The position numbers were made by a program, and so were the translations under genes. From Zoogloeaceae bacterium G21618-S1 (GTDB lineage: Bacteria > Pseudomonadota > Gammaproteobacteria > Burkholderiales > Rhodocyclaceae), in NCBI GenBank assembly GCA_027214125.1, contig JAPWHF010000009.1, positions 62,001 to 126,000 on the forward strand: 64,000 bases of DNA, in the 5' to 3' direction. A model generated the notes under the pieces. It was not told the DNA's origin. It saw nothing but the letters and a program-made list of their open reading frames with translations, and did not search any database. Positions 9,028 through 17,183 of the stretch are shown piece after piece. Position 1 is the stretch's first letter. Each line of letters starts with the position of its first letter.

Positions 9028-9777
9028 TTACGCCATGTACATGCCACCATTGACATGCAAGGTCGTACCAGTGACATAGGACGCAGCTGGCGATGCCAAA
9101 AAGCCCACCGCAGCTGCAATTTCTTCAGGTTTCCCAAGGCGTCCGACCGCGATCTGCCCCGTCAATGCCTCACGTGCGCCATCAGGCAGCGCACGCGTCA
9201 TGTCGGTATCGATAAAGCCCGGCGCAACACAATTGACGGTGATATTCCGACTACCCAGCTCACGCGCCAGCGCGCGGGCCATGCCGGCCACGCCGGCCTT
9301 GGCGGCCGCGTAGTTGGCTTGCCCCGGATTGCCCGAGCTGCCAACCACCGAAGTCACATTAATGATACGACCATGACGTGCCTTCATCATGCCCCGCATC
9401 ACAAGACGCGACATGCGAAACACTGCCTTGAGGTTGGTATCAACGACGGCGTCCCACTCATCATCCTTCATGCGCATGGCGAGGTTGTCGCGGGTGATGC
9501 CTGCGTTGTTGACCAAAATGCCAACCGCACCAAATTCTTTTTCGATCGTGGCAATCGCCGCCTCGCAGGCTGCTGCATCGGTCACATTCAACGCCAGACC
9601 GGTGCCGCCAAATCCTTTCTCGGCCAAGGCCTTGGCAATATCAGCAGCGCCAGCGTCGGACGTGGCGGTGCCGATCACCGTCGCCCCCATTCCAGCCAGT
9701 TCCATCGCGATGGCTCGCCCGATTCCGCGGGACGCACCCGTCACCAATGCAACCTGAGCTTCAAGTACCTTCGTCAT
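9028..9777 (-). CDS. fabG: 3-oxoacyl-ACP reductase
   Basis: NADPH-dependent short-chain dehydrogenase reducing 3-oxoacyl-ACP. 249 aa with the nucleotide-binding motif TGASRGIGRAIA (residues 14-25), NNAG around residue 90, the catalytic Ser-Tyr-Lys (SVVGSSGNPGQANYAAAKAG) and a C-terminal VTGTTLHVNGGMYM. The ATG overlaps the fabD stop by 4 bases (ATGA), so the two are coupled. Confidence 0.97.
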   Translation of the reverse strand: MTKVLEAQVALVTGASRGIGRAIAMELAGMGATVIGTATSDAGAADIAKALAEKGFGGTGLALNVTDAAACEAAIATIEKEFGAVGILVNNAGITRDNLAMRMKDDEWDAVVDTNLKAVFRMSRLVMRGMMKARHGRIINVTSVVGSSGNPGQANYAAAKAGVAGMARALARELGSRNITVNCVAPGFIDTDMTRALPDGAREALTGQIAVGRLGKPEEIAAAVGFLASPAASYVTGTTLHVNGGMYMA

Positions 9778-10712
9778 GCGTTTTCCTTCACCAAAGCAAG
9801 CGTCTCTTGAAGCGAGGCCTCGTCAACCAGTGCGGCGCCCTGCACATCGCGCACGATGCGCTTCGTCAAGCCAGCCAGCACCTTTCCCGGGCCACATTCA
9901 ATGACGGCAGACGCACCGCGCGCAGCGATCGCCTCAAGGGATTCGATCCAGCGCACCGGCGAATAGGCTTGGCGCACAAGCGCATCCCGAATCTCGGCTG
10001 ACGACGAGCACACGGAGACGTCGACGTTGTTCAGCACCGGAATGGTGGGCGCATTCAACTCAACCGACACCAGACGCTCTGCCAACTGGGCAGCCGCCGG
10101 CTTCATCAAGGCGCAGTGGAACGGCGCACTCACCGGGAGCAACACCGCACGTTTAGCACCACGGGTCTTGGCCAGCGCCATCGCGCGCTCAACCGCAGCA
10201 ACACTGCCGGCGATCACGATTTGCCCCGGAGCATTCAGGTTGGCGGCCTCGACGACATCGCCTTCGGCCACTTCGGCACAGACGGCAATCACCGCCTCGG
10301 CATCCAGCCCCAACAATGCCGCCATGGCGCCCTGACCGGCCGGCACAGCCGCTTGCATGGCCGCTGCGCGGAAGCGCACCAGCGGCACGGCATCCGAAAA
10401 CTTCAGCACTCCGGCAGCAACTAGCGCGCTGTATTCGCCGAGGCTATGGCCTGCGACCACGTCCGGCACCGGGCCACCCGCGGCCAGCCAAGCGCGATAG
10501 ACCGCTACACCGGCCGTCAACATCAAGGGCTGGGTATTGACAGTCTGCGCCAGCACCTCGGCCGGGCCTTCGGCCACCATCGCCCACAGATCTTCACCGA
10601 GCGCGTCGGACGCTTCCTGGAAGGTTTGACGGATTTCGGGCGAATCGCCATACGCGGCCATCATGCCGACCGTTTGCGAGCCCTGACCGGGAAAGACGAG
10701 TGCAAACTTCAT
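9774..10712 (-). CDS. fabD: Malonyl-CoA:ACP transacylase
   Basis: Transfers malonyl from CoA to ACP. 312 aa with N-terminus MKFALVFPGQGSQ, catalytic serine in GHSLGEYSAL and catalytic histidine in SAPFHCALM. The ATG at 10712 is preferred over an upstream extension that overlaps fabH, because MKFAxVFPGQGSQ is the conserved start and GGAGC precedes it. It sits 22 bases after fabH. Confidence 0.97.
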   Translation of the reverse strand: MKFALVFPGQGSQTVGMMAAYGDSPEIRQTFQEASDALGEDLWAMVAEGPAEVLAQTVNTQPLMLTAGVAVYRAWLAAGGPVPDVVAGHSLGEYSALVAAGVLKFSDAVPLVRFRAAAMQAAVPAGQGAMAALLGLDAEAVIAVCAEVAEGDVVEAANLNAPGQIVIAGSVAAVERAMALAKTRGAKRAVLLPVSAPFHCALMKPAAAQLAERLVSVELNAPTIPVLNNVDVSVCSSSAEIRDALVRQAYSPVRWIESLEAIAARGASAVIECGPGKVLAGLTKRIVRDVQGAALVDEASLQETLALVKENA

Positions 10713-10734
10713 AATGCTCCTTGAACAGCCCGAC

Positions 10735-11700
10735 TCAATACTGAACCAGCGCGGCACCCCAGGTAAAGCCACCGCCTACGCCTTCGAGCACCAGTCGCTG
10801 CCCACGCTGAATACGACCATCACGAATCGCGGTATCGAGCGCCAGCGGAATCGACGCGGCCGAGGTGTTGCCATGGCTCGCCACGGTACTGACCACGCGC
10901 TCCAATGGCAAACCGAGACGCTTCGCGGTGGACTGAATAATACGGACATTTGCCTGATGCGGAATCAACCAGTCGACTTCATCAACGGTCGATCCGGCGG
11001 CGGCGAGCACTTCTTGCGCCACATCGCCAAGCACCTTGACCGCAAACTTGAATACGGCCTGACCGTCCATGCGCAGGAAAGGATCGCCCAGCACCTTCCC
11101 TGACGCGACCGTCCCCGGCACGCACAGAATTTCATTGTGCGCACCGTCGGCATGCAACGCAGTCGAGATAATCCCTGGCTGATCGGAGGCCTCGAGCACG
11201 ATAGCGCCTGCGCCATCGCCGAACAGCACGCAGGTCGTACGGTCATTCCAGTCGAGAATCCGCGAAAACACTTCAGCACCGACAACCAGCGCTTTTTTGT
11301 GGCTTCCGGAACGCATGAATTTCTCGGCAACGGTCAGCGCATACACAAACCCGCTGCACACCGCCTGAACATCGAAGGCAGGGCTTTCGTTGCGAATACC
11401 GAGTCGCGATTGCAGCAGCGCCGCCGTGCTCGGGAAAATATAGTCGGGGGTCGAGGTCGCGACGATGATCAGATCAATGTCGTCGGCCTGGATGCCTGCC
11501 GCTTCAATGGCTCGACGCGAGGCGGTTTCAGCCAGGTCGCTCGAACTCTGCCCCTCGGCAGCAAAATGACGCGCCCGAATCCCGGTGCGGGTAGCAATCC
11601 ACTCGTCCGACGTATCAATACCGCGGGCCACCAGATCATCATTGGTTACTGGGGCACCTGGCAAACAGCTGCCCGTCCCGGCGATTCGCGCGTACATCAT
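10735..11700 (-). CDS. fabH: 3-oxoacyl-ACP synthase III (KAS III)
   Basis: Initiates fatty acid synthesis by condensing acetyl-CoA with malonyl-ACP. 321 aa with the catalytic triad visible: Cys in [13 protein letters not shown], His in [11 protein letters not shown] and Asn in [17 protein letters not shown]. The N-terminus [12 protein letters not shown] is typical. Two adjacent ATG codons (11700 and 11697) are possible starts, and the first overlaps the plsX stop (ATGA). Confidence 0.97.
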   Translation of the reverse strand: MMYARIAGTGSCLPGAPVTNDDLVARGIDTSDEWIATRTGIRARHFAAEGQSSSDLAETASRRAIEAAGIQADDIDLIIVATSTPDYIFPSTAALLQSRLGIRNESPAFDVQAVCSGFVYALTVAEKFMRSGSHKKALVVGAEVFSRILDWNDRTTCVLFGDGAGAIVLEASDQPGIISTALHADGAHNEILCVPGTVASGKVLGDPFLRMDGQAVFKFAVKVLGDVAQEVLAAAGSTVDEVDWLIPHQANVRIIQSTAKRLGLPLERVVSTVASHGNTSAASIPLALDTAIRDGRIQRGQRLVLEGVGGGFTWGAALVQY

Positions 11701-12710
11701 TCAGCGTCCTCCCGCATTCCCATCCGCTCGGTAATGCGCTCTAGCAAACGGTTACCGGCTGCCTCGGCAGCCCGTGCAATAGCTTGCTCAAACGCAAACG
11801 CATCGGCAGAACCATGGCTCTTGACCACCACACCGCGCAAGCCGACCAAGGCTGCGCCATTGTAGCGCCGATGATCCACCCGGCCCTTGAAGCGTTTCAG
11901 CACCGGCATCGCCAGCACCGCCAAGGCTTTGGTCAAAAGATTACGATTGAATTCTTCGCGCAGGAAGGTGCCCATCATCTGAGCCAGCCCTTCGGACGCC
12001 TTCAGTGTCACATTGCCGACAAAGCCGTCGCACACCACCACATTGGTCGTGCCTTTGTAGATATCGTTGCCTTCAACATTACCAAAGAAGTTCAAGCCAC
12101 TGCCCCGCAACAACTCGGCGGCGCGTTTCACCACCTCATTACCCTTGATTTCTTCTTCGCCGATATTGAGCAAACCCACGGTAGGTCGATCGATATGCTC
12201 GATAGCAGCCACCAGGCTGGCCCCCATGATACCGAACTGAAGCAGATGCTCTGCCGTGCAGTCGACGTTAGCCCCGAGGTCCAACACATAGGTGCATCCG
12301 CGCATCGAAGGCAGAATCGACGCGATCGCCGGACGATCAATACCCGGCAAGGTCTTGAGGACAAAGCGCGAGATGGCCATCAACGCGCCGGTATTCCCGG
12401 CCGACACCGCAGCCTGCGCCTCACCCGATTTGACCAGATTGATCGCTACCCGCATCGACGAGTCTTTTTTGTTGCGCATCGCCGTAGCGGGCGGCTCATC
12501 CATGCCAACGACTTCGCTCGCTGCCTGAACGCGCACGCGCTCTCGAAGCTCGGCCGGCATGACAGACAAATGAGGCTCAATGACTTCAGGGCGGCCAACC
12601 AGCACGATCTGGGGGCCAACACTGCTCTTGAGAAAATCGCAGACAGCAGGAACCGTCACGGACGGACCGTGATCGCCACCCATGCAGTCGACAGCAATAG
12701 TTACATTCAT
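11697..12710 (-). CDS. plsX: Phosphate acyltransferase PlsX
   Basis: Makes acyl-phosphate from acyl-ACP for membrane phospholipid synthesis. 337 aa with N-terminus [18 protein letters not shown] and conserved [10 protein letters not shown] and DLGANVDCT segments. It stands between rpmF and fabH on the same strand, the classic arrangement. A terminator-like hairpin lies between rpmF and plsX, and no Shine-Dalgarno sequence is evident just before the ATG. Confidence 0.97.
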   Translation of the reverse strand: MNVTIAVDCMGGDHGPSVTVPAVCDFLKSSVGPQIVLVGRPEVIEPHLSVMPAELRERVRVQAASEVVGMDEPPATAMRNKKDSSMRVAINLVKSGEAQAAVSAGNTGALMAISRFVLKTLPGIDRPAIASILPSMRGCTYVLDLGANVDCTAEHLLQFGIMGASLVAAIEHIDRPTVGLLNIGEEEIKGNEVVKRAAELLRGSGLNFFGNVEGNDIYKGTTNVVVCDGFVGNVTLKASEGLAQMMGTFLREEFNRNLLTKALAVLAMPVLKRFKGRVDHRRYNGAALVGLRGVVVKSHGSADAFAFEQAIARAAEAAGNRLLERITERMGMREDAE

Positions 12711-12744
12711 CGACGTCGGGTCAGAAATTCAGGGAGGATAGGGA

Positions 12745-12789
12745 CGAAAAAATGGCGCGAACGCAGGACGCGTCGCGCCGATTTTTTCG
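12745..12789 (-). terminator. Bidirectional terminator-like hairpin between rpmF and plsX
   Basis: Arms 12745-12760 and 12773-12789 are complementary with one bulged base. The core is GGCGCGA/TCGCGCC flanked by A-runs on one side and T-runs on the other, so either strand reads as a GC stem followed by TTTTTT. On the minus strand it lies 7 bases after the rpmF stop and would reduce read-through from the ribosomal protein gene into the plsX-fab genes. Confidence 0.75.
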
Positions 12790-12796
12790 ACAAGGC

Positions 12797-12976
12797 TTAC
12801 TCGCCCTTGGTCTTTATGACTTTTTTGCCGCGGTAGAAGCCGTTCGGGCTGATGTGGTGACGCAGGTGAACTTCACCCGTAGTCGACTCAACTGCCAAAG
12901 GTGCAGCGGTCAGGCCGTCGTGCGAACGACGCATGCCACGCTTGGAGGGCGATTTTTTGTTCTGTTGAACAGCCAT
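12797..12976 (-). CDS. rpmF: 50S ribosomal protein L32
   Basis: 59-aa basic ribosomal protein starting [20 protein letters not shown], which is diagnostic for L32. There is no cysteine in the protein, so this is the zinc-free (C-minus) form. The ATG at 12976 has a strong AAGGAG ribosome-binding site. It follows yceD by 21 bases, the standard yceD-rpmF pair. Confidence 0.97.
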   Translation of the reverse strand: MAVQQNKKSPSKRGMRRSHDGLTAAPLAVESTTGEVHLRHHISPNGFYRGKKVIKTKGE

Positions 12977-12997
12977 TGCAAAAACTCCTTGGAGCAA

Positions 12998-13504
12998 TCA
13001 TTTTTCAGTGCCTTTTGTCGTATTCAATCCCTTGAGTACGGCAAACGGCGATTTTTTAACAGCACCGCCCAACGGCAGCGGCGCTTCACAGTGTTCGTGT
13101 CTCGGTGCGAAGGGCATTCCGAGCAGAATTTCTTCCTCAACCAGCGGCAACACCTCAAGGGCGTTATCAGCTCGAATCGGATCGTATTCATCCACCTCGA
13201 GATCTTCATCCGGCATGGGCTTGCCCGGCGGGACAAGCAACAAGCGACCGGAGACCTCGACTGGCCAAGCCATCGCTTCAAGACACCGCTCGCACCGCAG
13301 CACCAAAGTGCAGCTGGCGGCAATATCAAGAAAGGACTCACCCAGGCTTTCCTGCACGCCTGTCACGGTGAAATCCACATCACCCGACGGCGCACACACC
13401 AGACTGGACAGGCGTTCAAAGCCACTCACTGGCTCCCGCCCTGCCTTCTGCCTACCTTCGCGCGCGAAGACCAGCGAATCAATCACGTAGGTATCTCGCG
13501 ACAT
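12998..13504 (-). CDS. yceD: YceD family protein (DUF177)
   Basis: 168-aa protein of the YceD/DUF177 family, which is almost always encoded just upstream of rpmF and is linked to large-subunit rRNA accumulation. The characteristic CxxC pair is in LRCERCLEAM. The ATG at 13504 (MSRDTYVIDSLVF) is chosen because it matches the family start. It lies only 9 bases downstream of a consensus-like -10 box, so the transcript is predicted to be nearly leaderless. It is the first gene of yceD-rpmF. Confidence 0.92.
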   Translation of the reverse strand: MSRDTYVIDSLVFAREGRQKAGREPVSGFERLSSLVCAPSGDVDFTVTGVQESLGESFLDIAASCTLVLRCERCLEAMAWPVEVSGRLLLVPPGKPMPDEDLEVDEYDPIRADNALEVLPLVEEEILLGMPFAPRHEHCEAPLPLGGAVKKSPFAVLKGLNTTKGTEK

Positions 13505-13513
13505 AAGCGGCGC

Positions 13514-13542
13514 ATGATAGTATTTTCGATTACCCGTGTCAA
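13514..13542 (-). promoter_or_regulatory. Strong sigma-70 promoter of yceD-rpmF
   Basis: On the minus strand a perfect -35 box TTGACA (13542-13537) is separated by 17 bases from TATCAT (13519-13514). The yceD ATG begins 9 bases beyond the -10 box, leaving an expected 5' leader of only a few nucleotides. Confidence 0.8.
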
Positions 13543-13563
13543 AGCCCAACTGCCTTCCGCGCC

Positions 13564-14139
13564 ATGCCCCTGATCCTCGCCTCCACTTCCATTTACCGAC
13601 GCCAGCTACTCGAGCGCCTCGGTCTGCCTTTCGTGGTCGCACGCCCCGACATCGATGAAACACCGCTTGACGGCGAAATGCCGGATCAAACCGCGGAACG
13701 ACTGGCAATCGCCAAAGCCAAGGTGCTTGTAGAGCGCTCGCCAGACGCCTTGATCATCGGTAGCGACCAGGTCGCCCATCTTGGCGCACAGCGTTTTGGC
13801 AAACCGGGCAACGTGCCAAAAGCCGTTGCACAATTACAACAAATGCGTGGACAACGCGTGGTATTTCACACTGCAGTCGCCCTCGTAAACAGCAGCACCG
13901 GCAACGTCCAGGTGGCGGGTGTTCCAACCGTTGTGCACTTCCGCGACCTGAGCGACGATGAGATCGTCCGCTATGTTGAAAAGGAAATGCCGCTCGACTG
14001 CGCCGGCAGCGCCAAGGCCGAAGGGCTGGGCATCAGCCTGCTCGACGCCTTGAGCGGCGACGACCCGACCGCATTAATCGGCCTGCCCTTGATCGCACTC
14101 ACCCGGATGCTGCGCGCCGAAGGCGTCGTGATCCCATGA
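13564..14139 (+). CDS. Maf/YceF nucleoside triphosphate pyrophosphatase
   Basis: 191-aa house-cleaning pyrophosphatase of the Maf family. The N-terminal LILASTSIYRRQLLERLGLPF and the metal-binding IIGSDQV and KPGN segments identify the family. The first motif and the location beside yceD-rpmF fit the YceF (m7GTP-preferring) branch more than the dTTP/UTP branch. It is divergent from yceD and its stop overlaps the next start by 4 bases (ATGA). Confidence 0.93.
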   Translation: MPLILASTSIYRRQLLERLGLPFVVARPDIDETPLDGEMPDQTAERLAIAKAKVLVERSPDALIIGSDQVAHLGAQRFGKPGNVPKAVAQLQQMRGQRVVFHTAVALVNSSTGNVQVAGVPTVVHFRDLSDDEIVRYVEKEMPLDCAGSAKAEGLGISLLDALSGDDPTALIGLPLIALTRMLRAEGVVIP

Positions 14140-14852
14140 CGGTGGCTCGCGGCAAGCTGTACCTGGTTCCCGCCAGCCTCGGTGACAGCCCATGGACAGC
14201 AACGCTACCGCAGGACGCTGCGCACATCGCACGCGCGCTGACCCACTTTGTGGTCGAAAACGCCAAGACCGCACGCGCTGATCTCAAGCGACTCGAACAC
14301 CCGATGCCGCTGCGCGAGCTGGATATCCGCCCCCTGCCGGAGACGCCGACACCCACGGCGCTGCGCGAGCTGCTGGCCCCCGCACTGCGCGGCACCCACA
14401 TCGGCCTGATGTCGGAGGCTGGCGTGCCCGCCGTGGCGGATCCGGGCGCGCTGCTTGTCGAAGCGGCACACGAACTGGACATTCAGGTCATCCCGCTGGT
14501 CGGACCTTCTTCCCTGCTGCTTTCGCTAATGGCCTCGGGCCTCAACGGGCAGCAGTTTGCGTTTCACGGCTATCTGCCGGTCCATGACAACGAACGCATG
14601 GGCGCCATCAAGGCGCTTGAGGCCGAATCGTCACAAAAATCGCAAACCCAGCTGTTCATCGAAACGCCCTACCGCAACCAACGCATGCTCGAATCCCTTG
14701 TCGCCACCTGCCGCCCGAACACCCGGCTATGTATCGCACGCGGCGTCACCACGACAGAAGAATGGATTCAGACGCGCAGCGTCGCGAACTGGAAAAAGCA
14801 GGCACTGCCAGAGCTGGGCAAAGTTCCGACGGTATTTCTCCTGCTGGCCTGA
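14136..14852 (+). CDS. RsmI-like tetrapyrrole-methylase-family SAM methyltransferase
   Basis: 238-aa protein of the tetrapyrrole methylase fold, close to the RsmI (16S rRNA 2'-O-methyltransferase) group. Visible features are KLYLVPASLGD at the N-terminus, the SAM-pocket segments GLMSEAGVPAVADPGALLV and PLVGPSSLLLSLMASGL, and FIETPYRNQRML. RsmI itself is normally longer and is usually encoded elsewhere, so this is probably the paralogue that typically accompanies maf and yceD in betaproteobacteria. Its true substrate is unknown. It is coupled to maf and convergent with the Rieske gene, four bases apart. Confidence 0.85.
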   Translation: MTVARGKLYLVPASLGDSPWTATLPQDAAHIARALTHFVVENAKTARADLKRLEHPMPLRELDIRPLPETPTPTALRELLAPALRGTHIGLMSEAGVPAVADPGALLVEAAHELDIQVIPLVGPSSLLLSLMASGLNGQQFAFHGYLPVHDNERMGAIKALEAESSQKSQTQLFIETPYRNQRMLESLVATCRPNTRLCIARGVTTTEEWIQTRSVANWKKQALPELGKVPTVFLLLA

Positions 14853-14856
14853 CCGT

Positions 14857-15210
14857 CTAGTCGTTTTCGCCCACAAGCCACACACCGCCATCAGCCTCGA
14901 CGACCACGAGTTTTTTTAGTGCCGCGCCGCGGCACGGCCCAAAAACACAGGCGCCAGAGACCGGATCATAGGTCGCGCCATGGGTCGCGCAGATCAGATA
15001 TCGACCGTCCGCATCAAAAAAGGCGCCCTCCTGCCAATCGAGCTCGACAGGCACATGCGCGCACTGGTTCACAAAAGCCCGCGGCTGCCCCTCGAAACGA
15101 ACCACGAAGGCGGGCTGTGCCCCCGACTTCGTCTCCACCTGAAAACGCACGCCATCCCCGCTGTCAACGAGATCGCCCGACGCACAGATCAGGCGTTCTC
15201 GCGCAGCCAT
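14857..15210 (-). CDS. Small Rieske [2Fe-2S] protein
   Basis: 117-aa single-domain Rieske ferredoxin. The two cluster-binding boxes are CAHVPVELDW (Cys-x-His) and CATHGATYD (Cys-x2-His), separated by about 20 residues. There is no signal or membrane anchor, so it is cytoplasmic. It starts inside the last codons of the HAD phosphatase gene (22-base overlap) and ends the rluC-HAD-Rieske operon. The redox partner is unknown. Confidence 0.93.
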   Translation of the reverse strand: MAARERLICASGDLVDSGDGVRFQVETKSGAQPAFVVRFEGQPRAFVNQCAHVPVELDWQEGAFFDADGRYLICATHGATYDPVSGACVFGPCRGAALKKLVVVEADGGVWLVGEND

Positions 15211-15848
15211 CGATCCAGTTCCGCAGGGCTTGCCAACAACGCCACCGACGGCACCGACGCAAGCGCTTCCACCTCATGCGCACCAAAACTGACCGCCAAT
15301 CCATCGACACCTGCGTTCTGCGCCATCTGCAGATCATGCGTGGTATCGCCGATCATCAAGGTCCGGTCAGGCGCGACCGCCAACTCACTCATCAACTCTT
15401 CGAGCATCGCCGGATGCGGCTTCGAGAAGCACTCATCCGCGCAGCGTGTCGCATGAAAATGCGCGCCGAGCCCACTGTGCATCAAGGCGCGATCCAGCCC
15501 GACTCGGCTCTTGCCGGTCGCCACCGCCAACAACCAGCCCCCTTCCACCAGATGTGCGATGGTCGACGCGACACCATCAAACAAAACCAATTCCTGATCT
15601 CGCGACAAATAGTGGTGTCGATAACGCGCCACCATCTCGGGGTATCGGCTTTTTGTCAGTTCAGGCACCGCGTAATGCAAGGCGTCGTCCAGCCCGAGGC
15701 CGATCACATGACGCGCACGGGCATCCTCCGGCACCGGCAGGCCGAGATCACGGCTCGCCGCCTGGATGGCCCGCACGATAGCGCCAGCTGAATCCAGCAA
15801 AGTGCCGTCCCAATCAAACACGATCAACTCATACCGCTTCGCCGGCAT
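15189..15848 (-). CDS. HAD-family phosphatase, phosphoglycolate phosphatase-like
   Basis: 219-aa HAD hydrolase. Motif I is VFDWDGTLLDS with the nucleophile Asp, motif II is the threonine of AVATGKS, and motif IV is MIGDTTHDL. A small helical cap between motifs I and II places it in subfamily IA. The start at 15848 (MPAKRYELIVFD) overlaps the rluC stop by 20 bases. The likely substrate is a small sugar phosphate or phosphoglycolate, not determined by sequence. Confidence 0.9.
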   Translation of the reverse strand: MPAKRYELIVFDWDGTLLDSAGAIVRAIQAASRDLGLPVPEDARARHVIGLGLDDALHYAVPELTKSRYPEMVARYRHHYLSRDQELVLFDGVASTIAHLVEGGWLLAVATGKSRVGLDRALMHSGLGAHFHATRCADECFSKPHPAMLEELMSELAVAPDRTLMIGDTTHDLQMAQNAGVDGLAVSFGAHEVEALASVPSVALLASPAELDRWLRENA

Positions 15849-16800
15849 CCCGCACCTCATTCGCATCCAGCTGCTTCAAAAAAGCCCTTAACTCCGGTGG
15901 CAACGGCGCCTCGACCCGCAAAATTTCGCCCGTCAGCGGGTGAGCGAACTGCAGGCGCGCCGCATGCAGAAACATGCGTGTCAGCCCCGCCTCCTTCGCC
16001 AAACGCTTGTTCAGGGTGAAATCGCCGTACTTGTCGTCCCCGACCAAAGGAAACCCGTGATTGGTCAGATGAACCCGGATCTGATGGGTTCGCCCGGTCT
16101 TGAGCTCCACACCCAGCTCACTCATCGTTTTCCAGCGTCGCCGCAAGCTGACGATGCTGTGAGCCACCTTGCCATCAGCCTGTACGCGGACGCGTCGCTC
16201 GCCATCGGCCGTCAAATATTTATACAGCGGCGTACGAATATGCTCTCGCGGGTTCATCCAGCGACCGCTGACCACCGTGATGTAGTGCTTCTCGATGCCG
16301 CCATTGCGCATCAACTCATGCAGTGCCGCCAAGGCCGTGCGCTTCTTGGCAACAATCAACAGCCCTGAGGTTTCGCGGTCAAGGCGATGCGCCAGCTCCA
16401 GCAAACGCGCCTCGGGACGCTGCTTGCGCAACTGCTCAATCACCCCAAAACTCACCCCGCTACCGCCATGCACCGCCTGCCCGGCCGGCTTGTCGAGCAC
16501 AAGCAAGGCATCGTCTTCATAAACCACCGGCAGCGCATTGCCCACCGGCACGATGCGATGTTCGCTCGCAGTGCTCACCTGCACCGGTGGAATACGCACC
16601 ACATCTTCGGTCTGAAGCCTGTAGGTCTGACTTGCCCGACGTCCATTCACCCGGACCTGGCCGCTGCGCAAAAGTCGATACACGTGACTTTTCGGCACCC
16701 CTTTCAGAACGCGCAATAGATAATTATCGATGCGCTGCCCGTGCGACTCCGCGTCGATCTGTTCATGCCGAACTTCAAGCTTTTTGCTTTGCGCCATCAT
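15829..16800 (-). CDS. rluC: 23S rRNA pseudouridine synthase RluC
   Basis: 323-aa pseudouridine synthase acting on helices of 23S rRNA. The N-terminal S4 RNA-binding domain (RIDNYLLRVLKGVPKSHVYRLLRSGQVRVNG as separate conserved pieces, about residues 22-60) precedes the catalytic domain. The catalytic Asp is in AHRLDRETSGLL, and the KTGRTHQIRVH motif is present. The start is one of two adjacent ATG codons at 16800/16797. It is divergent from rne, the usual arrangement, and leads the rluC-HAD-Rieske operon. Confidence 0.95.
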   Translation of the reverse strand: MMAQSKKLEVRHEQIDAESHGQRIDNYLLRVLKGVPKSHVYRLLRSGQVRVNGRRASQTYRLQTEDVVRIPPVQVSTASEHRIVPVGNALPVVYEDDALLVLDKPAGQAVHGGSGVSFGVIEQLRKQRPEARLLELAHRLDRETSGLLIVAKKRTALAALHELMRNGGIEKHYITVVSGRWMNPREHIRTPLYKYLTADGERRVRVQADGKVAHSIVSLRRRWKTMSELGVELKTGRTHQIRVHLTNHGFPLVGDDKYGDFTLNKRLAKEAGLTRMFLHAARLQFAHPLTGEILRVEAPLPPELRAFLKQLDANEVRDAGEAV

Positions 16801-17183
16801 CCTGCCATATACTTGCGCTCTGACCGGTTTGGTCCGGCGCCACGCGGCTTTGTGCGGAATTGCCAATGCTCGCGACGGCAACAAGAACCCGTTTTTTGTG
16901 GTTCCCGGCCTGTCAGCAGTTTCCGCTCGTAGCCCTAAAAGGCTGCGATGGTAACGCAAGCAAACCCTGATTTGTCTTCTTGCTTATACGCGTCACCCAC
17001 ACGCAGGATCAGAATTTCCGGCCCCTAGGGCGGGAAACATGAGAATCGACCAGCCCACCCTCGACAGCCAGAACATACCGGATGAGAGCCGTTTTCCTAA
17101 TAAGATAACTCGCAATATTCCGTCTCGCACGATGGTGCGCGCGGCTCGTCCTGCCCGTAGGGAACACGCGGGAGAACGAACCC
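16801..17183 (+). other. rluC-rne intergenic region, probable long rne leader
   Basis: 383 bases without a gene. It must hold the divergent promoters of rluC and rne and probably a long rne 5' leader. One clear feature is a hairpin at 17015-17037 (TTTCCGGCCC / GGGCGGGAAA, 10-bp arms with one mismatch, 3-base loop), about 145 bases before the rne ATG. A GGGAG ribosome-binding site lies just before the rne start. In E. coli a structured rne leader is cleaved by RNase E itself for feedback control. Whether this one does the same is inference. Confidence 0.5.

Noticed and set aside
16801-16990. Motif resembling parts of a cyclic-di-GMP or cobalamin riboswitch near rluC/rne
   Set aside because: Short matches such as GCAAACC and CAAAGCC occur, but the ordered conserved segments of either class are missing.
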